Shown one piece after another: positions 20,538-35,948 of a stretch of DNA of 64,000 bases. A program made the translations under genes and the position numbers. Every line of letters starts with the position of its first letter. Positions within the stretch are counted from its first letter, which is position 1. The notes under the pieces were generated by a model, which made no database searches, had not been told where the DNA came from, and saw only the letters and a list, made by a program, of their open reading frames with translations. Location of the stretch: assembly GCA_011391285.1 (NCBI GenBank), contig JAABQU010000244.1, forward strand, positions 37,803-101,802, written 5' to 3'. The DNA is from Thiobacillus sp. GTDB taxonomy: Bacteria; Pseudomonadota; Gammaproteobacteria; Burkholderiales; Thiobacillaceae.

Positions 20538-21244
20538 TCGAACTGAATGCCGACATCGGCGAGGGCTGCGACGACGCCAGCCTGATGCCCTACCTGACAC
20601 GGGCGTCGATTGCCTGTGGCGGCCATACAGGCGATATCGGCAGCATGGCCGTCGCGTTGCGCCTGGCTGCCGAACATGGCGTGGCGGCAGGCGCGCACCC
20701 GAGCTATCCCGATCGCAGCCACTTCGGGCGGCGCGCGCTGGCAGCGTCCGAAAACGAGATTGCCGCCTGGGTGATGCAGCAGACCGAGACGCTGGCGGAA
20801 CAGGCGGCACGCCTGGGGTTGCGGCTGGCGCACGTCAAGCCGCATGGCGCCCTTTATAACGTGGCGGCGCGCGAAGGCGGCGTGGCCCGGGCCATCGCGC
20901 GGGCGGTGGTGGCGGTCGACCCGGCGCTGGTGCTGGTGGGGCTGGCGGGCTCGCAACTGATCGTGGCCGGGCAGGCCGCCGGGCTGGCGGTGCTGAACGA
21001 GGCGTTTGCCGACCGTCGTTACCAGCCCAGCGGCCGGCTTGTTTCACGTGAAACCCCGGGCGCCCTCATTGTCGATCCGGTGGCCGCTGCCGCGCAGGCG
21101 CGGGTGCTGGCCGAGGGCAGGGCAGTTGCAACCTTTGGCGGCGGCGCTGTTCGAATCCGGGCCGACACCATCTGCCTGCACAGCGACACGCCGGGTGCAT
21201 TAAATATCGCTCGGGCCGTCCACGAGGCGCTGAATCGCGGATAA
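20534..21244 (+). CDS. pxpA: 5-oxoprolinase subunit PxpA (LamB/YcsF family)
   Basis: Third 5-oxoprolinase subunit. 236 aa beginning MIELNADIGEGCDDASLMPYL, with SIACGGHTGD, AGAHPSYPDR, HVKPHGALYN and the C-terminal TICLHSDTPGAL, all hallmarks of the family. ATGA overlap with pxpC. A perfect parS core (21041-21054) is read through as LVSRET, so the codons here serve two purposes. uup starts 31 bp downstream. Confidence 0.95.
   Translation: MIELNADIGEGCDDASLMPYLTRASIACGGHTGDIGSMAVALRLAAEHGVAAGAHPSYPDRSHFGRRALAASENEIAAWVMQQTETLAEQAARLGLRLAHVKPHGALYNVAAREGGVARAIARAVVAVDPALVLVGLAGSQLIVAGQAAGLAVLNEAFADRRYQPSGRLVSRETPGALIVDPVAAAAQARVLAEGRAVATFGGGAVRIRADTICLHSDTPGALNIARAVHEALNRG
21041..21054. other. 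parS: parS site 2, inside pxpA
   Basis: Exact core GTTTCACGTGAAAC within the pxpA coding sequence (codons for VSRET). Intragenic parS sites are common near origins. It lies 5.6 kb from site 1 and 4.9 kb upstream of parA. Confidence 0.9.
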
Positions 21245-21275
21245 TTCGGCCCCTGTGTTTTTGAACTGCTGATCC

Positions 21276-23183
<1,908 letters not shown>

Positions 23184-23244
23184 GCGGCCTGAGCGGCCGC
23201 TTTGCGGGGCGCGGCACGGGTGCCGCCGCGTTTCACCTGACCAT

Positions 23245-23258
23245 GTTTCACGTGAAAC
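23245..23258. other. parS: parS site 3, upstream of mnmG
   Basis: Bases 23244-23259 read TGTTTCACGTGAAACG, 15 of 16 bases of the full parS. It lies in the uup-mnmG gap, 2.6 kb from parA, and overlaps the predicted -35 of the mnmG-rsmG-parA-parB promoter. Confidence 0.93.
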
Positions 23259-23280
23259 GGACGCCGGCAACGGGTAGAAT
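23252..23280 (+). promoter_or_regulatory. Predicted promoter of mnmG-rsmG-parA-parB, overlapping parS
   Basis: GTGAAA (23252-23257, 4 of 6 to -35) and TAGAAT (23275-23280, good -10) are 17 bp apart. The start point would fall only a few bases before the mnmG ATG at 23291, so the message would be almost leaderless. The -35 is inside the right half of parS, which would let ParB regulate its own operon. A hairpin (GCGGCAC/GTGCCGC, 23211-23226) lies just upstream. Confidence 0.45.
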
Positions 23281-23290
23281 GGCGCCCATC

Positions 23291-25210
23291 ATGAAATACC
23301 CCGAATCCTTCGATGTCATCGTTGTCGGTGGCGGCCATGCCGGCACCGAGGCTGCGCTCGCGGCCGCGCGCATGGGTGTGAAGACCCTGCTGCTGACGCA
23401 CAACATCGAAACACTGGGCGCGATGTCGTGCAATCCGTCGATCGGCGGCATCGGCAAGGGGCACCTGGTCAAGGAAGTCGACGCGCTGGGCGGCGCGATG
23501 GCGATTGCCACCGACGAGGCGGGGATCCAGTTCCGCACGCTCAATTCCTCCAAGGGCCCGGCGGTGCGCGCCACTCGTGCGCAGGCCGACCGCGTACTGT
23601 ACAAGGCGGCGATCCGCCAGCGCCTGGAAAACCAGCCCAATCTCACGATCTTCCAGCAGGCGGTCGACGACCTGCTGCTCGATGGCGACCGCGTCGTGGG
23701 CGTGAAGACCCAGCTCGGCATCATGTTCGGCGGCCGTGCGGTGGTGCTGACCACGGGCACCTTCCTTGCCGGTCTGGTTCACGTCGGCCTGGAAAACTTC
23801 GAGGCCGGGCGCATGGGCGACCCGCCCGCGGTGTCGCTCGCCGCGCGCCTGCGCGAACTGAACCTGCCGGTGGGCCGATTGAAGACCGGCACGCCGCCGC
23901 GCATAGACGGCCGCACCATCGATTTCAGCCAGACCCAGGCGCAGCCGGGCGATGACCCGGCGCCGGTGTTCTCCTTCATGGGCGATGTGTCCATGCACCC
24001 CGCGCAGCGTCCGTGCTGGATCACCCACACCACTGGGGAAACGCACGAGATCATCCGCGGCGGCCTCGACCGTTCGCCGATGTATACCGGCGTCATCGAG
24101 GGGGTGGGGCCGCGCTACTGTCCGTCGATCGAGGACAAGATCACCCGCTTTGCCGACAAGGCCAGCCACCAGATCTTCCTCGAACCCGAGGGGCTGAGCA
24201 CCCACGAGATCTACCCCAACGGCATCTCGACTTCGCTGCCATTCGACGTGCAGCTGGCCATCGTGCGCTCGATCCCGGGCCTGGAAAACGCGCACATCCT
24301 GCGCCCCGGCTACGCCATCGAATACGACTACTACGACCCGCGCAACCTCAAGGCTTCGCTCGAAACCAAATCGATCGGCGGCCTCTTTTTCGCCGGGCAG
24401 ATCAACGGTACCACCGGTTACGAAGAGGCTGCCGCGCAGGGCCTGTTGGCCGGCATCAACGCCGGTTTGCAGGTGCAGGGGGAAGACGCGTGGAGTCCGG
24501 GCCGGCACGAGGCCTACCTCGGCGTGCTGGTCGACGACCTCATCACGCGCGGCGTCTCCGAGCCCTATCGCATGTTCACCAGTCGTGCCGAATACCGCCT
24601 TCAGCTGCGCGAGGACAATGCCGACATGCGCTTGACCGAAGCCGGGCGTCAGCTCGGCGTGGTCGACGACGCACGCTGGGACGCTTTCAACCGCAAACGC
24701 GATGCGGTCGCGCGCGAAACCGAGCGCCTCAAGGCAACCTGGGTCAACCCGGCGATTTTGCCGGCCGAGGCGGCCACCCGCCTCATCGGGCAGCCCATCG
24801 ACCACGAATACAGCTTGTTCGAGTTGCTTCGCCGCCCGAATCTGAGTTACGCGCAAGTGCTGTCCTTGCCCGGCGGCGGGGCAGGGGAGGCCGATCCGCG
24901 CGTGGCCGAGCAGGTCGAAATCGCCGCCAAATACCAGGGTTACATCGACCGTCAGAACGATGAAGTCGACAAACAGCGCGAGCAGGAAACCCTGCGCCTG
25001 CCACCGGATCTCGACTACAGCCTCTTGACCGGCCTGTCGATGGAAGTGCGCCAGCGATTGCAGAAGGCGCGCCCCGGAACGCTGGGCCAGGCGGCGCGAT
25101 TGCAAGGGATCACCCCGGCAGCGATTTCGGTGTTGATGGTGTATGCCAAGCGGGGCTTCAAGCCTGACGCCGCGCCTTCCCCTGACGGACTGGCGAAAAA
25201 GAGCGCATGA
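23291..25210 (+). CDS. mnmG: tRNA uridine-5-carboxymethylaminomethyl synthesis enzyme MnmG (GidA)
   Basis: FAD enzyme that, with MnmE, adds the carboxymethylaminomethyl group at tRNA U34. 639 aa, near the usual 630. FAD-binding N-terminus [20 protein letters not shown], the family signature [20 protein letters not shown], and later [24 protein letters not shown] 23291 chosen because the family begins a few residues before the FAD motif; longer in-frame openings run into the parS region. Its stop overlaps rsmG (ATGA). Confidence 0.97.
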   Translation: MKYPESFDVIVVGGGHAGTEAALAAARMGVKTLLLTHNIETLGAMSCNPSIGGIGKGHLVKEVDALGGAMAIATDEAGIQFRTLNSSKGPAVRATRAQADRVLYKAAIRQRLENQPNLTIFQQAVDDLLLDGDRVVGVKTQLGIMFGGRAVVLTTGTFLAGLVHVGLENFEAGRMGDPPAVSLAARLRELNLPVGRLKTGTPPRIDGRTIDFSQTQAQPGDDPAPVFSFMGDVSMHPAQRPCWITHTTGETHEIIRGGLDRSPMYTGVIEGVGPRYCPSIEDKITRFADKASHQIFLEPEGLSTHEIYPNGISTSLPFDVQLAIVRSIPGLENAHILRPGYAIEYDYYDPRNLKASLETKSIGGLFFAGQINGTTGYEEAAAQGLLAGINAGLQVQGEDAWSPGRHEAYLGVLVDDLITRGVSEPYRMFTSRAEYRLQLREDNADMRLTEAGRQLGVVDDARWDAFNRKRDAVARETERLKATWVNPAILPAEAATRLIGQPIDHEYSLFELLRRPNLSYAQVLSLPGGGAGEADPRVAEQVEIAAKYQGYIDRQNDEVDKQREQETLRLPPDLDYSLLTGLSMEVRQRLQKARPGTLGQAARLQGITPAAISVLMVYAKRGFKPDAAPSPDGLAKKSA

Positions 25211-25898
25211 CGGTTCAAGAACAACTTGCGGCGGGCATCGCCGCACTGGGGCTGGCATTGCCTGACGGCGCCGAGGCCAAGCTGCTGGCCTATCTGGCGC
25301 TGCTCGAGAAATGGAATCGGGTTTACAACCTCACCGCGGTGCGCGAAGCCGAGCGGATGGTGAGCCATCACTTGCTGGATTCGCTGGCGGCGGTTGAAAC
25401 CTTCGATGCATTGGTGGCTGAACGTTCACCCTCTCCCCAACCCTCCCCCACCAAGGGGGAGGGGGCAATGCCCAAGACGATGAAGGTGCTCGATGTAGGC
25501 AGCGGCGGCGGCCTGCCTGGCGTCCCGCTGGCGATCGCACGGCCCGAATTGCAGGTGACGCTGATCGACAGCATCGCCAAGAAAACCGCTTTTCTGCTGC
25601 AGGCGAAGGCCGAGTTGGGGCTGGCAAACCTGCAAGTGGCAACTGGCCGGGTGGAAGACTTCCGCCCGGAAACCGGCTTCGATATTGTTACCTCGCGTGC
25701 GTTTTCCGACCTCAGGGAATTCGTCACGCTGACCCGCCATCTGCTCAAACCGGGCGGCCACTGGCTGGCGATGAAGGGTCTGTACCCGAATGAAGAGATC
25801 GCACAGCTGCCGGCTGGCGTGAGAGTGAGCGCTGACCACGCGTTGGTCGTCCCCGGGCTGGATGCGAGCCGCCATTTGATTGTTCTGGAGCCTGCTTG

Positions 25899-25899
<1 letters not shown>
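25207..25899 (+). CDS. rsmG: 16S rRNA (guanine527-N7)-methyltransferase RsmG (GidB)
   Basis: Methylates G527 of 16S rRNA using S-adenosylmethionine. 230 aa. Core motifs: [20 protein letters not shown], the SAM loop [18 protein letters not shown], and [11 protein letters not shown]. Residues 74-86 ([13 protein letters not shown]), between the N-terminal helix and the SAM domain, are foreign to the family and encoded by a GC-rich hairpin repeat; the frame stays open. ATGA overlap with mnmG; its stop overlaps the parA start. Confidence 0.95.
25431..25463. repeat. GC-rich hairpin repeat inserted in rsmG
   Basis: CCCTCCCCC (25441-25449) and GGGGGAGGG (25455-25463) form a perfect 9-bp stem with loop ACCAA, preceded by CTCTCCCCAA. 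The encoded SPQPSPxxGEG string is the well-known translation of a dispersed intergenic repeat of many beta- and gammaproteobacteria. Only one copy was noticed in this window. Identification as that repeat is from memory of the pattern. Confidence 0.7.
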
Positions 25900-26700
<801 letters not shown>

Positions 26701-26714
<14 letters not shown>

Positions 26715-27555
26715 GGGATTGGGGCGCGGACTCGACGCGCTGCTGGGCGGCGAAGACAATGCCGCGCCGCCGCAGGGCGACCTGCGCATGATGAAGGTGA
26801 CGCATCTGGCGCCCGGCAAATACCAGCCACGTACCCAGATGGACAGCGAATCGTTGCAGGAACTCGCCGACTCCATTCGCGCCCAGGGGCTGATGCAGCC
26901 GATCCTCGCGCGCGAAGTTGCCGGCGGCTACGAGATCATCGCCGGTGAGCGGCGCTGGCGCGCGGCCCAACTGGCCGGCCTCGCCGAAATCCCGGTGCTG
27001 GTGCGCGAGGTCGCCGACGACGCGGTGGCGGCGATGGCGCTGATCGAAAACATCCAGCGCGAAGACCTCAATGCCATCGACGAGGCGCATGGCCTGCAGC
27101 GCCTCATCCATGAATTCGGCATGACCCACGACGCCGCGGCGCAGGCAGTCGGAAAATCACGCACAGCGGTCTCCAACCTGTTGCGCTTGCTGAACCTGTC
27201 GCGCCCGGTGCAGGACATGCTGACTGCCGGCCTCATCGAAATGGGCCACGCGCGCGCCTTGCTGCCCCTGCACGCGAATGCGCAACGCGAACTGGCGCAC
27301 GAAATCGAAACCCGCGGCCTGTCGGTGCGCGAGGTCGAGCGCCGCGTGGCGCGGTTGAAAGACAACACGTCGACCCAGCCCGCCAAGCCGGCCGTTTCGC
27401 GCGATATCCTGCGGCTGGAAGAGGCGCTGTCGGATGCGCTGGGCATGACCGCTCACGTGCAAAGCAGCAGCAAAGGCGGTGGCAAGCTGACCCTGCAATT
27501 TGCGAGTTCCGAAGAGTTGCAGGGCCTGCTGCAAAAGCTGGGAATCCAGCTCTAA
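26701..27555 (+). CDS. parB: Chromosome-partitioning protein ParB (Spo0J)
   Basis: CTP-dependent clamp that loads at parS and spreads. 284 aa. N-terminus MAKLKGLGRGLDALLGGE is the ParA-stimulating segment; the CTP/parS-loading motif GERRWRAAQLAG and ALIENIQREDLNAIDEA follow; the helix-turn-helix is THDAAAQAVGKSRTAVSNLL. ATG 26701 has GGGGAG about 10 nt upstream, inside parA. Three parS sites lie within 12 kb upstream. Confidence 0.96.
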
Positions 27556-27617
27556 AGACAAAAATCGGCGCGAGTGGATGTCGATGCGCTATACAACATC
27601 ACTACGTACTGAAATTC

Positions 27618-27658
27618 ATCATCAAGCTGTTTGATGATTGCATAGGCCTCACTAATTC
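27618..27658 (+). promoter_or_regulatory. Possible atp operon promoter with inverted repeat
   Basis: In the 121-bp AT-rich gap before atpI, ATCATCAA (27618-27625) and TTGATGAT (27631-27638) form a perfect 8-bp inverted repeat with no T-run after it. TTGATG (27631-27636) and TAATTC (27653-27658) are 16 bp apart and could be -35/-10, placing the repeat over the -35 as an operator. Weak but the only candidate seen. Confidence 0.35.
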
Positions 27659-27676
27659 TAGTATCATCGCCGGCTA

Positions 27677-28069
27677 ATGTTTACCGGCAACCGCCGTATC
27701 GGCATTTCTGGCACCCAGCGGGTTGCGCTGGCGCAGGCGGGGCTGGCGCCCATCGCTGCGCTGATCGGGTGGATTGTTGCCGGGGTCGGCGCAGGCATCG
27801 CCGTAGCGTATGGCGTACTGGTGGCGCTGGCGGTCAGCGCGGTGCTGGTCTGGCGCGAACGAGGGTCGATGCGTCATCCCGAGTGGGATCAGCATCGCTT
27901 GTTCAAGCTGTTTATCCGTGCGGGGATCGAACGGCTGGTTTTGCTGGTGGGGCTGCTGCTTGTGGGCCTTGGCGTGCTGAAGCTGGCGCCCCTGCCCATG
28001 CTGCTGGGTCTGGTGCTGGCGCAGTTTGCTTGGCTGGCAGCGGCGATAAGCAGTCGTAACGAAAAGTAG
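27677..28069 (+). CDS. atpI: ATP synthase protein I
   Basis: Small membrane protein that opens atp operons and helps assemble the c-ring. 130 aa with four hydrophobic segments (AQAGLAPIAALIGWIVAGVGAGIAV, VLVALAVSAVLVW, LVLLVGLLLVGLGVL, LLGLVLAQFAWLAAA), as the family has. Sequence is poorly conserved in this family, so the call rests on size, topology and its place 95 bp before atpB. Confidence 0.85.
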   Translation: MFTGNRRIGISGTQRVALAQAGLAPIAALIGWIVAGVGAGIAVAYGVLVALAVSAVLVWRERGSMRHPEWDQHRLFKLFIRAGIERLVLLVGLLLVGLGVLKLAPLPMLLGLVLAQFAWLAAAISSRNEK

Positions 28070-28149
28070 AGCGCCTGTCCGCGCGACGGGTATTGCCAAG
28101 GTCGGTTTTGAATGGGGTCGCGCGTCGAATCCATCCAAAACCCACTTAA

Positions 28150-29043
<894 letters not shown>

Positions 29044-29067
29044 TTTCTGCTGTAACGATTAACTGGT

Positions 29068-29348
<281 letters not shown>

Positions 29349-29398
29349 TTCGCAGGTTGGTACGGAACTTTACTAACCCCGTTATTTAAGGTGCGGAT

Positions 29399-29869
29399 AT
29401 GAATTTCAACGCAACTTTGATCGGCCAGTCCATCACGTTTATTTTCTTCGTGTGGTTCTGCATGAAGTTTGTGTGGCCGCCGATCATGAACGCGCTCGAG
29501 ACGCGCAAGAAGCAGATCGCCGACGGCCTTGCCGCGGGAGACCGCGGCAAGCACGAGCTGGAACTGGCCGCCAAAAAGGCAGCCGAAAACCTGCGTGATG
29601 CCAAGGCCCAGGCCGCTGAAGTGATTGCCCAGGCTGAAAAGCGTGCTGCTCAAATCGTCGAAGAAGCCAAAATGGCCGCCAAGGAAGAAGGCGACCGTCA
29701 GCTGGCTGCCGCTCAGGCCAATATCGACCAGGAAGCCAACCGTGCACGCGAAAGCCTGCGCGAACAGGTGGCTGCGCTGGCCGTGGCTGGCGCAGAGAAG
29801 ATCCTGCGTCGCGAAGTCAACGCGCAAACGCATGCTGACCTGCTGGGCCAGCTGAAAGCCGAGCTGTAA
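29399..29869 (+). CDS. atpF: F0F1 ATP synthase subunit b
   Basis: Peripheral stalk subunit. 156 aa: an N-terminal membrane helix ([26 protein letters not shown]) followed by a long charged Ala-rich helix (about 35-150) that dimerises. Length and layout match E. coli AtpF (156 aa). Ends 3 bp before atpH. Confidence 0.97.
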   Translation: MNFNATLIGQSITFIFFVWFCMKFVWPPIMNALETRKKQIADGLAAGDRGKHELELAAKKAAENLRDAKAQAAEVIAQAEKRAAQIVEEAKMAAKEEGDRQLAAAQANIDQEANRARESLREQVAALAVAGAEKILRREVNAQTHADLLGQLKAEL

Positions 29870-29872
29870 GCC

Positions 29873-30409
29873 ATGAGCGAACTGTCTACCCTGGCACGTC
29901 CCTACGCCGAAGCGGTCTTCCGCATGGCGAAGGGCGAGAATGACCTGGCAGGCTGGTCGTCACGCGTCGCAACGCTTGCGGCCATCGTGTCCGATGCTCA
30001 GGTGACGGCGCTGATCGCCGATCCGGCTGTGTCGTCGGATCGTGTGGCCGGCCTGATCATCGAGGTGGCCGGTGCCGACCTCGGCGAGCGCGGCAGCAAT
30101 TTCGTCAAGGTGCTGGCTGAAAACGGCCGGCTGACGGTGCTGCCTGAAATTGCCGCGCAATTCGAGACGCTCAAGGCGAATGCCGAAGGCACGCTCGAGG
30201 CGACGATCACCAGCGCTCAGGAACTGACGCAGGCACAGATCGACGATCTGGTGGCCGGACTCAAGGCCAAGTTCAACCGCGCGGTGAACGTGCAGGTGGC
30301 GGTCGATCCGGAGCTGATCGGCGGCGCGGTCATCGCTATCGGCGACCAGGTCATAGACGGCTCGGTGAAGGGGCGGCTGCAGCGCATGTCCTTCGCCCTC
30401 CAGGCTTAA
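29873..30409 (+). CDS. atpH: F0F1 ATP synthase subunit delta
   Basis: Links F1 to the b-dimer stalk. 178 aa beginning [20 protein letters not shown], the family's N-terminal signature, and ending with the typical [23 protein letters not shown] 29873, 3 bp after atpF. Confidence 0.97.
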   Translation: MSELSTLARPYAEAVFRMAKGENDLAGWSSRVATLAAIVSDAQVTALIADPAVSSDRVAGLIIEVAGADLGERGSNFVKVLAENGRLTVLPEIAAQFETLKANAEGTLEATITSAQELTQAQIDDLVAGLKAKFNRAVNVQVAVDPELIGGAVIAIGDQVIDGSVKGRLQRMSFALQA

Positions 30410-30468
30410 GGCGCAGCCCAGGCTCATCCAACTGATATTTATCGGAACCTCATGGTTCGGAGAACAAA

Positions 30469-32010
30469 ATGCAATTGAATCCAAGCGAAATCAGCGAACT
30501 GATTAAGGCCAAGATCGAAAACCTCGGTGCCTCGAGCGAACTGCGCACCCAGGGCACGATCGTTTCCGTCACCGACGGCATCGTCCGCATTCATGGTTTG
30601 TCCGACGTGATGTCGGGTGAAATGATCGAACTGCCGGGCAACACCTTCGGCGTGGCGCTCAACCTCGAGCGCGACTCGGTCGGCGCGGTGATCCTGGGCG
30701 ATTACGAACACATCACCGAAGGCGACGTGGCCAAGTGCACCGGCCGCATTCTGGAAGTGCCGGTTGGCCGTGGCTTGCTCGGTCGCGTGGTGAACTCGCT
30801 GGGCCAGCCGATTGACGGCAAGGGCCCCATCGCCGCAGATACCACCATGCCGATCGAGCGCATTGCGCCCGGCGTGATCGAACGCAAATCGGTCGACCAG
30901 CCGGTGCAGACCGGCTTGAAGTCGATCGACGCCATGGTGCCGATCGGCCGTGGCCAGCGCGAGCTGATCATTGGCGACCGCCAGACCGGCAAGACCGCCG
31001 TCGCGATCGACGCCATCATCAACCAGAAGGGCACCGGCGTGAAGTGTATCTACGTCGCCATCGGCCAGAAGGCTTCTTCGGTTGCCAACGTGGTGCGCAA
31101 GCTGGAAGAGCACGGCGCGATGGATCACACCATCGTCGTGGCTGCGACCGCGTCTGACGCCGCCGCCATGCAGTACATCGCACCGTACTCCGGCTGCACC
31201 ATGGGCGAATTCTTCCGCGACATCGGTGAAGACGCGCTGATCGTTTACGACGACCTGACCAAGCAGGCCTGGGCCTACCGTCAGGTGTCGCTGCTGCTGC
31301 GCCGTCCGCCGGGCCGCGAAGCCTACCCCGGCGACGTGTTCTACCTGCACTCGCGCCTGCTTGAGCGTGCCGCGCGCGTCAACGCCGACTACGTCGAAAA
31401 GATCACCAATGGCGCCGTCAAGGGCAAGACCGGTTCGCTGACCGCGCTGCCGATCATCGAAACCCAGGCCGGCGACGTGTCCGCCTTCGTGCCGACCAAC
31501 GTGATCTCGATTACCGACGGCCAGATCTTCCTGGAAACCGACCTCTTCAACGCCGGTATCCGTCCCGCGATCAACGCCGGTCTGTCGGTGTCCCGCGTCG
31601 GTGGTGCTGCGCAGACCAAGGTCATCAAGAAGCTTGGCGGTGGTATTCGTCTGGCCCTGGCGCAGTATCGCGAACTCGCGGCCTTCGCCCAGTTTGCCTC
31701 CGATCTGGATGCGGCCACGCTGAAGCAGCTTGAGCGCGGTCGTCGCGTCACCGAACTGATGAAGCAGGCACAGTATTCACCGATGTCGGTTTCGCAGATG
31801 GCGCTGACCCTGTTTGCCGTCAACAAAGGCTACATGGACGACGTCGAAATCAAAAAGATTCTTCCGTTCGAATCCGCCCTGCTGGCTTTCATGAAATCCA
31901 AGTACGCCAGCATCCTGGAGACCATCGAAACCAGCGGCAACCTGGATGACGCCACCGAGCAGGCGCTCACCGCCGCGGTGGAAGAGTTCAAGAAAACCGG
32001 CGTCTATTGA
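30469..32010 (+). CDS. atpA: F0F1 ATP synthase subunit alpha
   Basis: Non-catalytic nucleotide-binding subunit of F1. 513 aa, same as E. coli. N-terminus [20 protein letters not shown] binds delta; P-loop [15 protein letters not shown]; signature [18 protein letters not shown] 59-bp gap with GGAG precedes ATG 30469. Confidence 0.98.
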   Translation: MQLNPSEISELIKAKIENLGASSELRTQGTIVSVTDGIVRIHGLSDVMSGEMIELPGNTFGVALNLERDSVGAVILGDYEHITEGDVAKCTGRILEVPVGRGLLGRVVNSLGQPIDGKGPIAADTTMPIERIAPGVIERKSVDQPVQTGLKSIDAMVPIGRGQRELIIGDRQTGKTAVAIDAIINQKGTGVKCIYVAIGQKASSVANVVRKLEEHGAMDHTIVVAATASDAAAMQYIAPYSGCTMGEFFRDIGEDALIVYDDLTKQAWAYRQVSLLLRRPPGREAYPGDVFYLHSRLLERAARVNADYVEKITNGAVKGKTGSLTALPIIETQAGDVSAFVPTNVISITDGQIFLETDLFNAGIRPAINAGLSVSRVGGAAQTKVIKKLGGGIRLALAQYRELAAFAQFASDLDAATLKQLERGRRVTELMKQAQYSPMSVSQMALTLFAVNKGYMDDVEIKKILPFESALLAFMKSKYASILETIETSGNLDDATEQALTAAVEEFKKTGVY

Positions 32011-32035
32011 TAGACCGCGCTGATTAGGAGCCATT

Positions 32036-32908
32036 ATGGCAGCCGGAAAAGAGATACGGACCAAGATCAAGAGCGTAGAAAGTACGCGCAAGATCACCAA
32101 GGCCATGGAAATGGTCGCCGCGTCCAAAATGCGCAAGGCGCAGGAACGCATGCGGGCCGCGCGTCCGTACGCCGAGAAAATCGCCCGTGTGGCGACCCAC
32201 TTGGCGTATGCGCACACGGAATACAAGCACCCCTTCGTGATTGCACGTGAGAACGTCAAGCGCGTCGGCCTCATCGTGGTTTCGTCGGACAAGGGCCTGT
32301 GTGGCGGCCTCAATACCAACGCCTTCCGCATGATGGTCACCCAGATGAAGCAGTGGGAAGCCGCGGGCGTCGGCATCGACGTCACCGCGATCGGCAACAA
32401 GGGGCTGGGATTCTCGCAGCGCCTGGGCGCCAACGTGGTCTCGCAGCTTACGGGCTATGGGGATATCCCGCACCTTGAAAAGCTGATCGGCCCCGTCAAG
32501 GTCATGCTGGACGCTTATCTGGAAGGCCGGATTGACGCGCTTTACATCGTCTACAACCGCTTCGTCAACACGATGAAGCAGGAGCCGACGCTGACCCAGT
32601 TGCTGCCCCTGGCGCAGATGGAAGACGAGGAAGAAGCCAGCCTGAAAACGCACTGGGACTATATATACGAGCCCGATGCCCAGCCGGTCGTGGACGGCAT
32701 GCTGATGCGCTACATCGAGTCGCTGGTGTATCAGGGCGTGGCCGAAAACATCGCATGCGAGCAGTCGGCCCGGATGGTGGCGATGAAGGCAGCGTCGGAC
32801 AACGCCAAGGACGTGATCGGCGAACTGAAGCTGATTTACAACAAGACCCGTCAGGCCGCGATCACGAAGGAACTGTCCGAGATCGTCGCGGGCGCCGCTG
32901 CAGTTTGA
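32036..32908 (+). CDS. atpG: F0F1 ATP synthase subunit gamma
   Basis: Central rotor shaft. 290 aa. N-terminus [33 protein letters not shown] and C-terminal [30 protein letters not shown] are the two long helices that form the coiled shaft. AGGAG lies 7 nt before ATG 32036. Confidence 0.98.
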   Translation: MAAGKEIRTKIKSVESTRKITKAMEMVAASKMRKAQERMRAARPYAEKIARVATHLAYAHTEYKHPFVIARENVKRVGLIVVSSDKGLCGGLNTNAFRMMVTQMKQWEAAGVGIDVTAIGNKGLGFSQRLGANVVSQLTGYGDIPHLEKLIGPVKVMLDAYLEGRIDALYIVYNRFVNTMKQEPTLTQLLPLAQMEDEEEASLKTHWDYIYEPDAQPVVDGMLMRYIESLVYQGVAENIACEQSARMVAMKAASDNAKDVIGELKLIYNKTRQAAITKELSEIVAGAAAV

Positions 32909-32933
32909 GCGCTTACAGAATTTAATTTTTTAG

Positions 32934-34322
<1,389 letters not shown>

Positions 34323-34385
34323 GGCGTAAAGCGTAGGGGGCGGGCGGTTTCCGCCTTGCCCCTGACGCCTAACAAGGAAATCAAT

Positions 34386-34808
34386 ATGGCCATGACCCTA
34401 CACGTCGACATCGTCAGCGCAGAAAAATCACTCTACTCCGGCACCGCCGAAGTGGTGATCGCCCCCGGGCAGCGCGGCGAGCTAGGCATCTACCCGCGTC
34501 ACACGCCGTTGCTGACCACGCTGAAAGCGGGTTCGGTGCGCATCAAGGTACCGAATCAGGCAGAAGAAGAACTGGTCTACGTCTCCGGCGGTATTCTCGA
34601 AGTGCAGCCGCATGTCGTCACCATCCTGTCCGACTCCGCCATTCGCGGCGCCGACCTCGACGAAGCCAAGGCGCTCGAAGCCATGCGCGCCGCTGAGGAA
34701 GCGATGAAGGACAAGGCGGCGAATATCGATTACGCGCAGGCGCAGATCGAACTGGCGCAGGCGGTGGCGCAGTTGGCAGCGATCAAGAAAATGCGCAAGC
34801 TGACTTGA
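34386..34808 (+). CDS. atpC: F0F1 ATP synthase subunit epsilon
   Basis: F1 subunit that binds gamma and can inhibit ATP hydrolysis. 140 aa from ATG 34386 ([19 protein letters not shown]), which has AAGGAA upstream; an ATG 30 bp earlier adds ten unlikely residues. Beta-sandwich stretch [17 protein letters not shown] and the C-terminal two-helix part are both present. Last gene before the operon terminator. Confidence 0.96.
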   Translation: MAMTLHVDIVSAEKSLYSGTAEVVIAPGQRGELGIYPRHTPLLTTLKAGSVRIKVPNQAEEELVYVSGGILEVQPHVVTILSDSAIRGADLDEAKALEAMRAAEEAMKDKAANIDYAQAQIELAQAVAQLAAIKKMRKLT

Positions 34809-34832
34809 CCGGCGCCATTCAAAAACGAAAAA

Positions 34833-34856
34833 GGCAACCCTACGGTTGCCTTTTTT
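34833..34856 (+). terminator. Rho-independent terminator of the atp operon
   Basis: GGCAACC (34833-34839), loop CTAC, GGTTGCC (34844-34850), then six T. Begins 25 bp after atpC. Confidence 0.92.
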
Positions 34857-35158
34857 ATTGGACAGCAGGATCTGGATTGAGGATGGGTGGTGTTAAAGAG
34901 TCGTGGCGCGCACATTCCACTGGCTTCAGGACAACAAATTTGACCAGCCAATTTTCGAGAATTGAGGGACGCCTTCGCTAAATATTGGAATTGATTGCCA
35001 ATAATGTACTAGAGTGTTCCGGTGTAGTAGGAATTGGTCATTTCATCTATTGAGCCGTCTATGTTGCGGCAATTAGACCAAGGTCTTATTTCACGCGTGA
35101 AGAGAACATGCAAGTATTCGCACAGGATCTCATCAAACTCATCAGAGGAAAATAAAAC
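34857..35158 (+). promoter_or_regulatory. 302-bp AT-rich gap before the OmpA-like gene
   Basis: No gene seen. It holds several inverted repeats: TATTGG/CCAATA (34983-34988, 34998-35003), AGACC/GGTCT (35075-35079, 35082-35086) and the 12-bp palindrome TTCACGCGTGAA (35090-35101). TTGCGG (35064) and TTATTT (35086) are 16 bp apart and could be a weak promoter. GAGGAAAA is a good ribosome-binding site for ATG 35159. Operator roles are inferred. Confidence 0.4.
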
Positions 35159-35926
35159 ATGCGTACAAAGTTTTTTGTTTTTAGCGTCTTGGGTGCGGCC
35201 TTGATGTCTGCGGGTGTCATGACGGCCCATGCGCAAGAAGGGTTCTATGACCCGTCGAACAAGGCCAGCCCAACCGGTAAAACCACCGGGTATGAAGTCA
35301 CCAAGACGATCGGTTGTCCGGGACGCGGTCTTGTGGATAAGGAATGCGTTGCGCCCGTAGTGGTGGCCCCGCCGCCAGCGCCGGCACCCGCCCCCGCCCC
35401 TGCCCCGGTTCCCGAAGCAGATAGCGACGGCGACGGCGTCGTCGACAGTAAGGACAAATGCCCTGGCACCCCTGCCGGCCGTAAGGTCAATGCAGACGGC
35501 TGCGAATTCGACACGGACGGTGATGGCATCGTAGACGGCGCCGACAAGTGCCCCACAGTTTACGCAAAAACGGCCGATGGCTGCCCGCCCCCGCTGGTGC
35601 TTGAAGGCGTGGAATTTGACTTCGACAAGGCGACCCTGCGCCCGGAAGCCGCCGCAATTCTCGACAAGACGGCAACCAGCCTGGCGGATTGGCAAAATGC
35701 GAATATCGAGGTCGCGGGCCATACCGACAGCAAAGGCAAGGACGATTACAACATGACGCTGTCGCAGGAACGTGCTGAAGCGGTGCGCAACTACCTGATC
35801 AGCAAGGGTATCGCCGCGGAACGTCTGACCGCCAAGGGTTATGGCGAGACGAAACCGGTTGCCGACAACGCAACGGAAGAGGGTCGTGCCCAGAACCGTC
35901 GCGTCGAGTTGCAGCGCCTGAACTGA
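35159..35926 (+). CDS. OmpA-family protein with thrombospondin type 3 repeats
   Basis: Outer-membrane-associated protein of 255 aa. Signal peptide to about residue 25 (ending MTAHAQ); a Pro/Ala hinge; two calcium-binding TSP3 repeats (DSDGDGVVDSKDKCPGTP and DTDGDGIVDGADKCP); then the OmpA C-terminal peptidoglycan-binding domain (GVEFDFDKATLRPEA, AGHTDSKGKDDYNMTLSQ, GRAQNRRVELQ). There is no transmembrane barrel. Monocistronic between two terminators. Confidence 0.92.
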   Translation: MRTKFFVFSVLGAALMSAGVMTAHAQEGFYDPSNKASPTGKTTGYEVTKTIGCPGRGLVDKECVAPVVVAPPPAPAPAPAPAPVPEADSDGDGVVDSKDKCPGTPAGRKVNADGCEFDTDGDGIVDGADKCPTVYAKTADGCPPPLVLEGVEFDFDKATLRPEAAAILDKTATSLADWQNANIEVAGHTDSKGKDDYNMTLSQERAEAVRNYLISKGIAAERLTAKGYGETKPVADNATEEGRAQNRRVELQRLN

Positions 35927-35948
35927 TTGCAACTGCAGTAAACGAAAA

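Noticed and set aside
34904..34919. TGGCGCG-N4-TTCCA upstream of the OmpA-like gene as a sigma-54 promoter
   Set aside because: The essential GC of the -12 element is lost.
35090..35101. TTCACGCGTGAA palindrome read as a fourth parS
   Set aside because: It has two extra central bases compared with parS, so ParB spacing would be wrong. Kept only as a possible operator.
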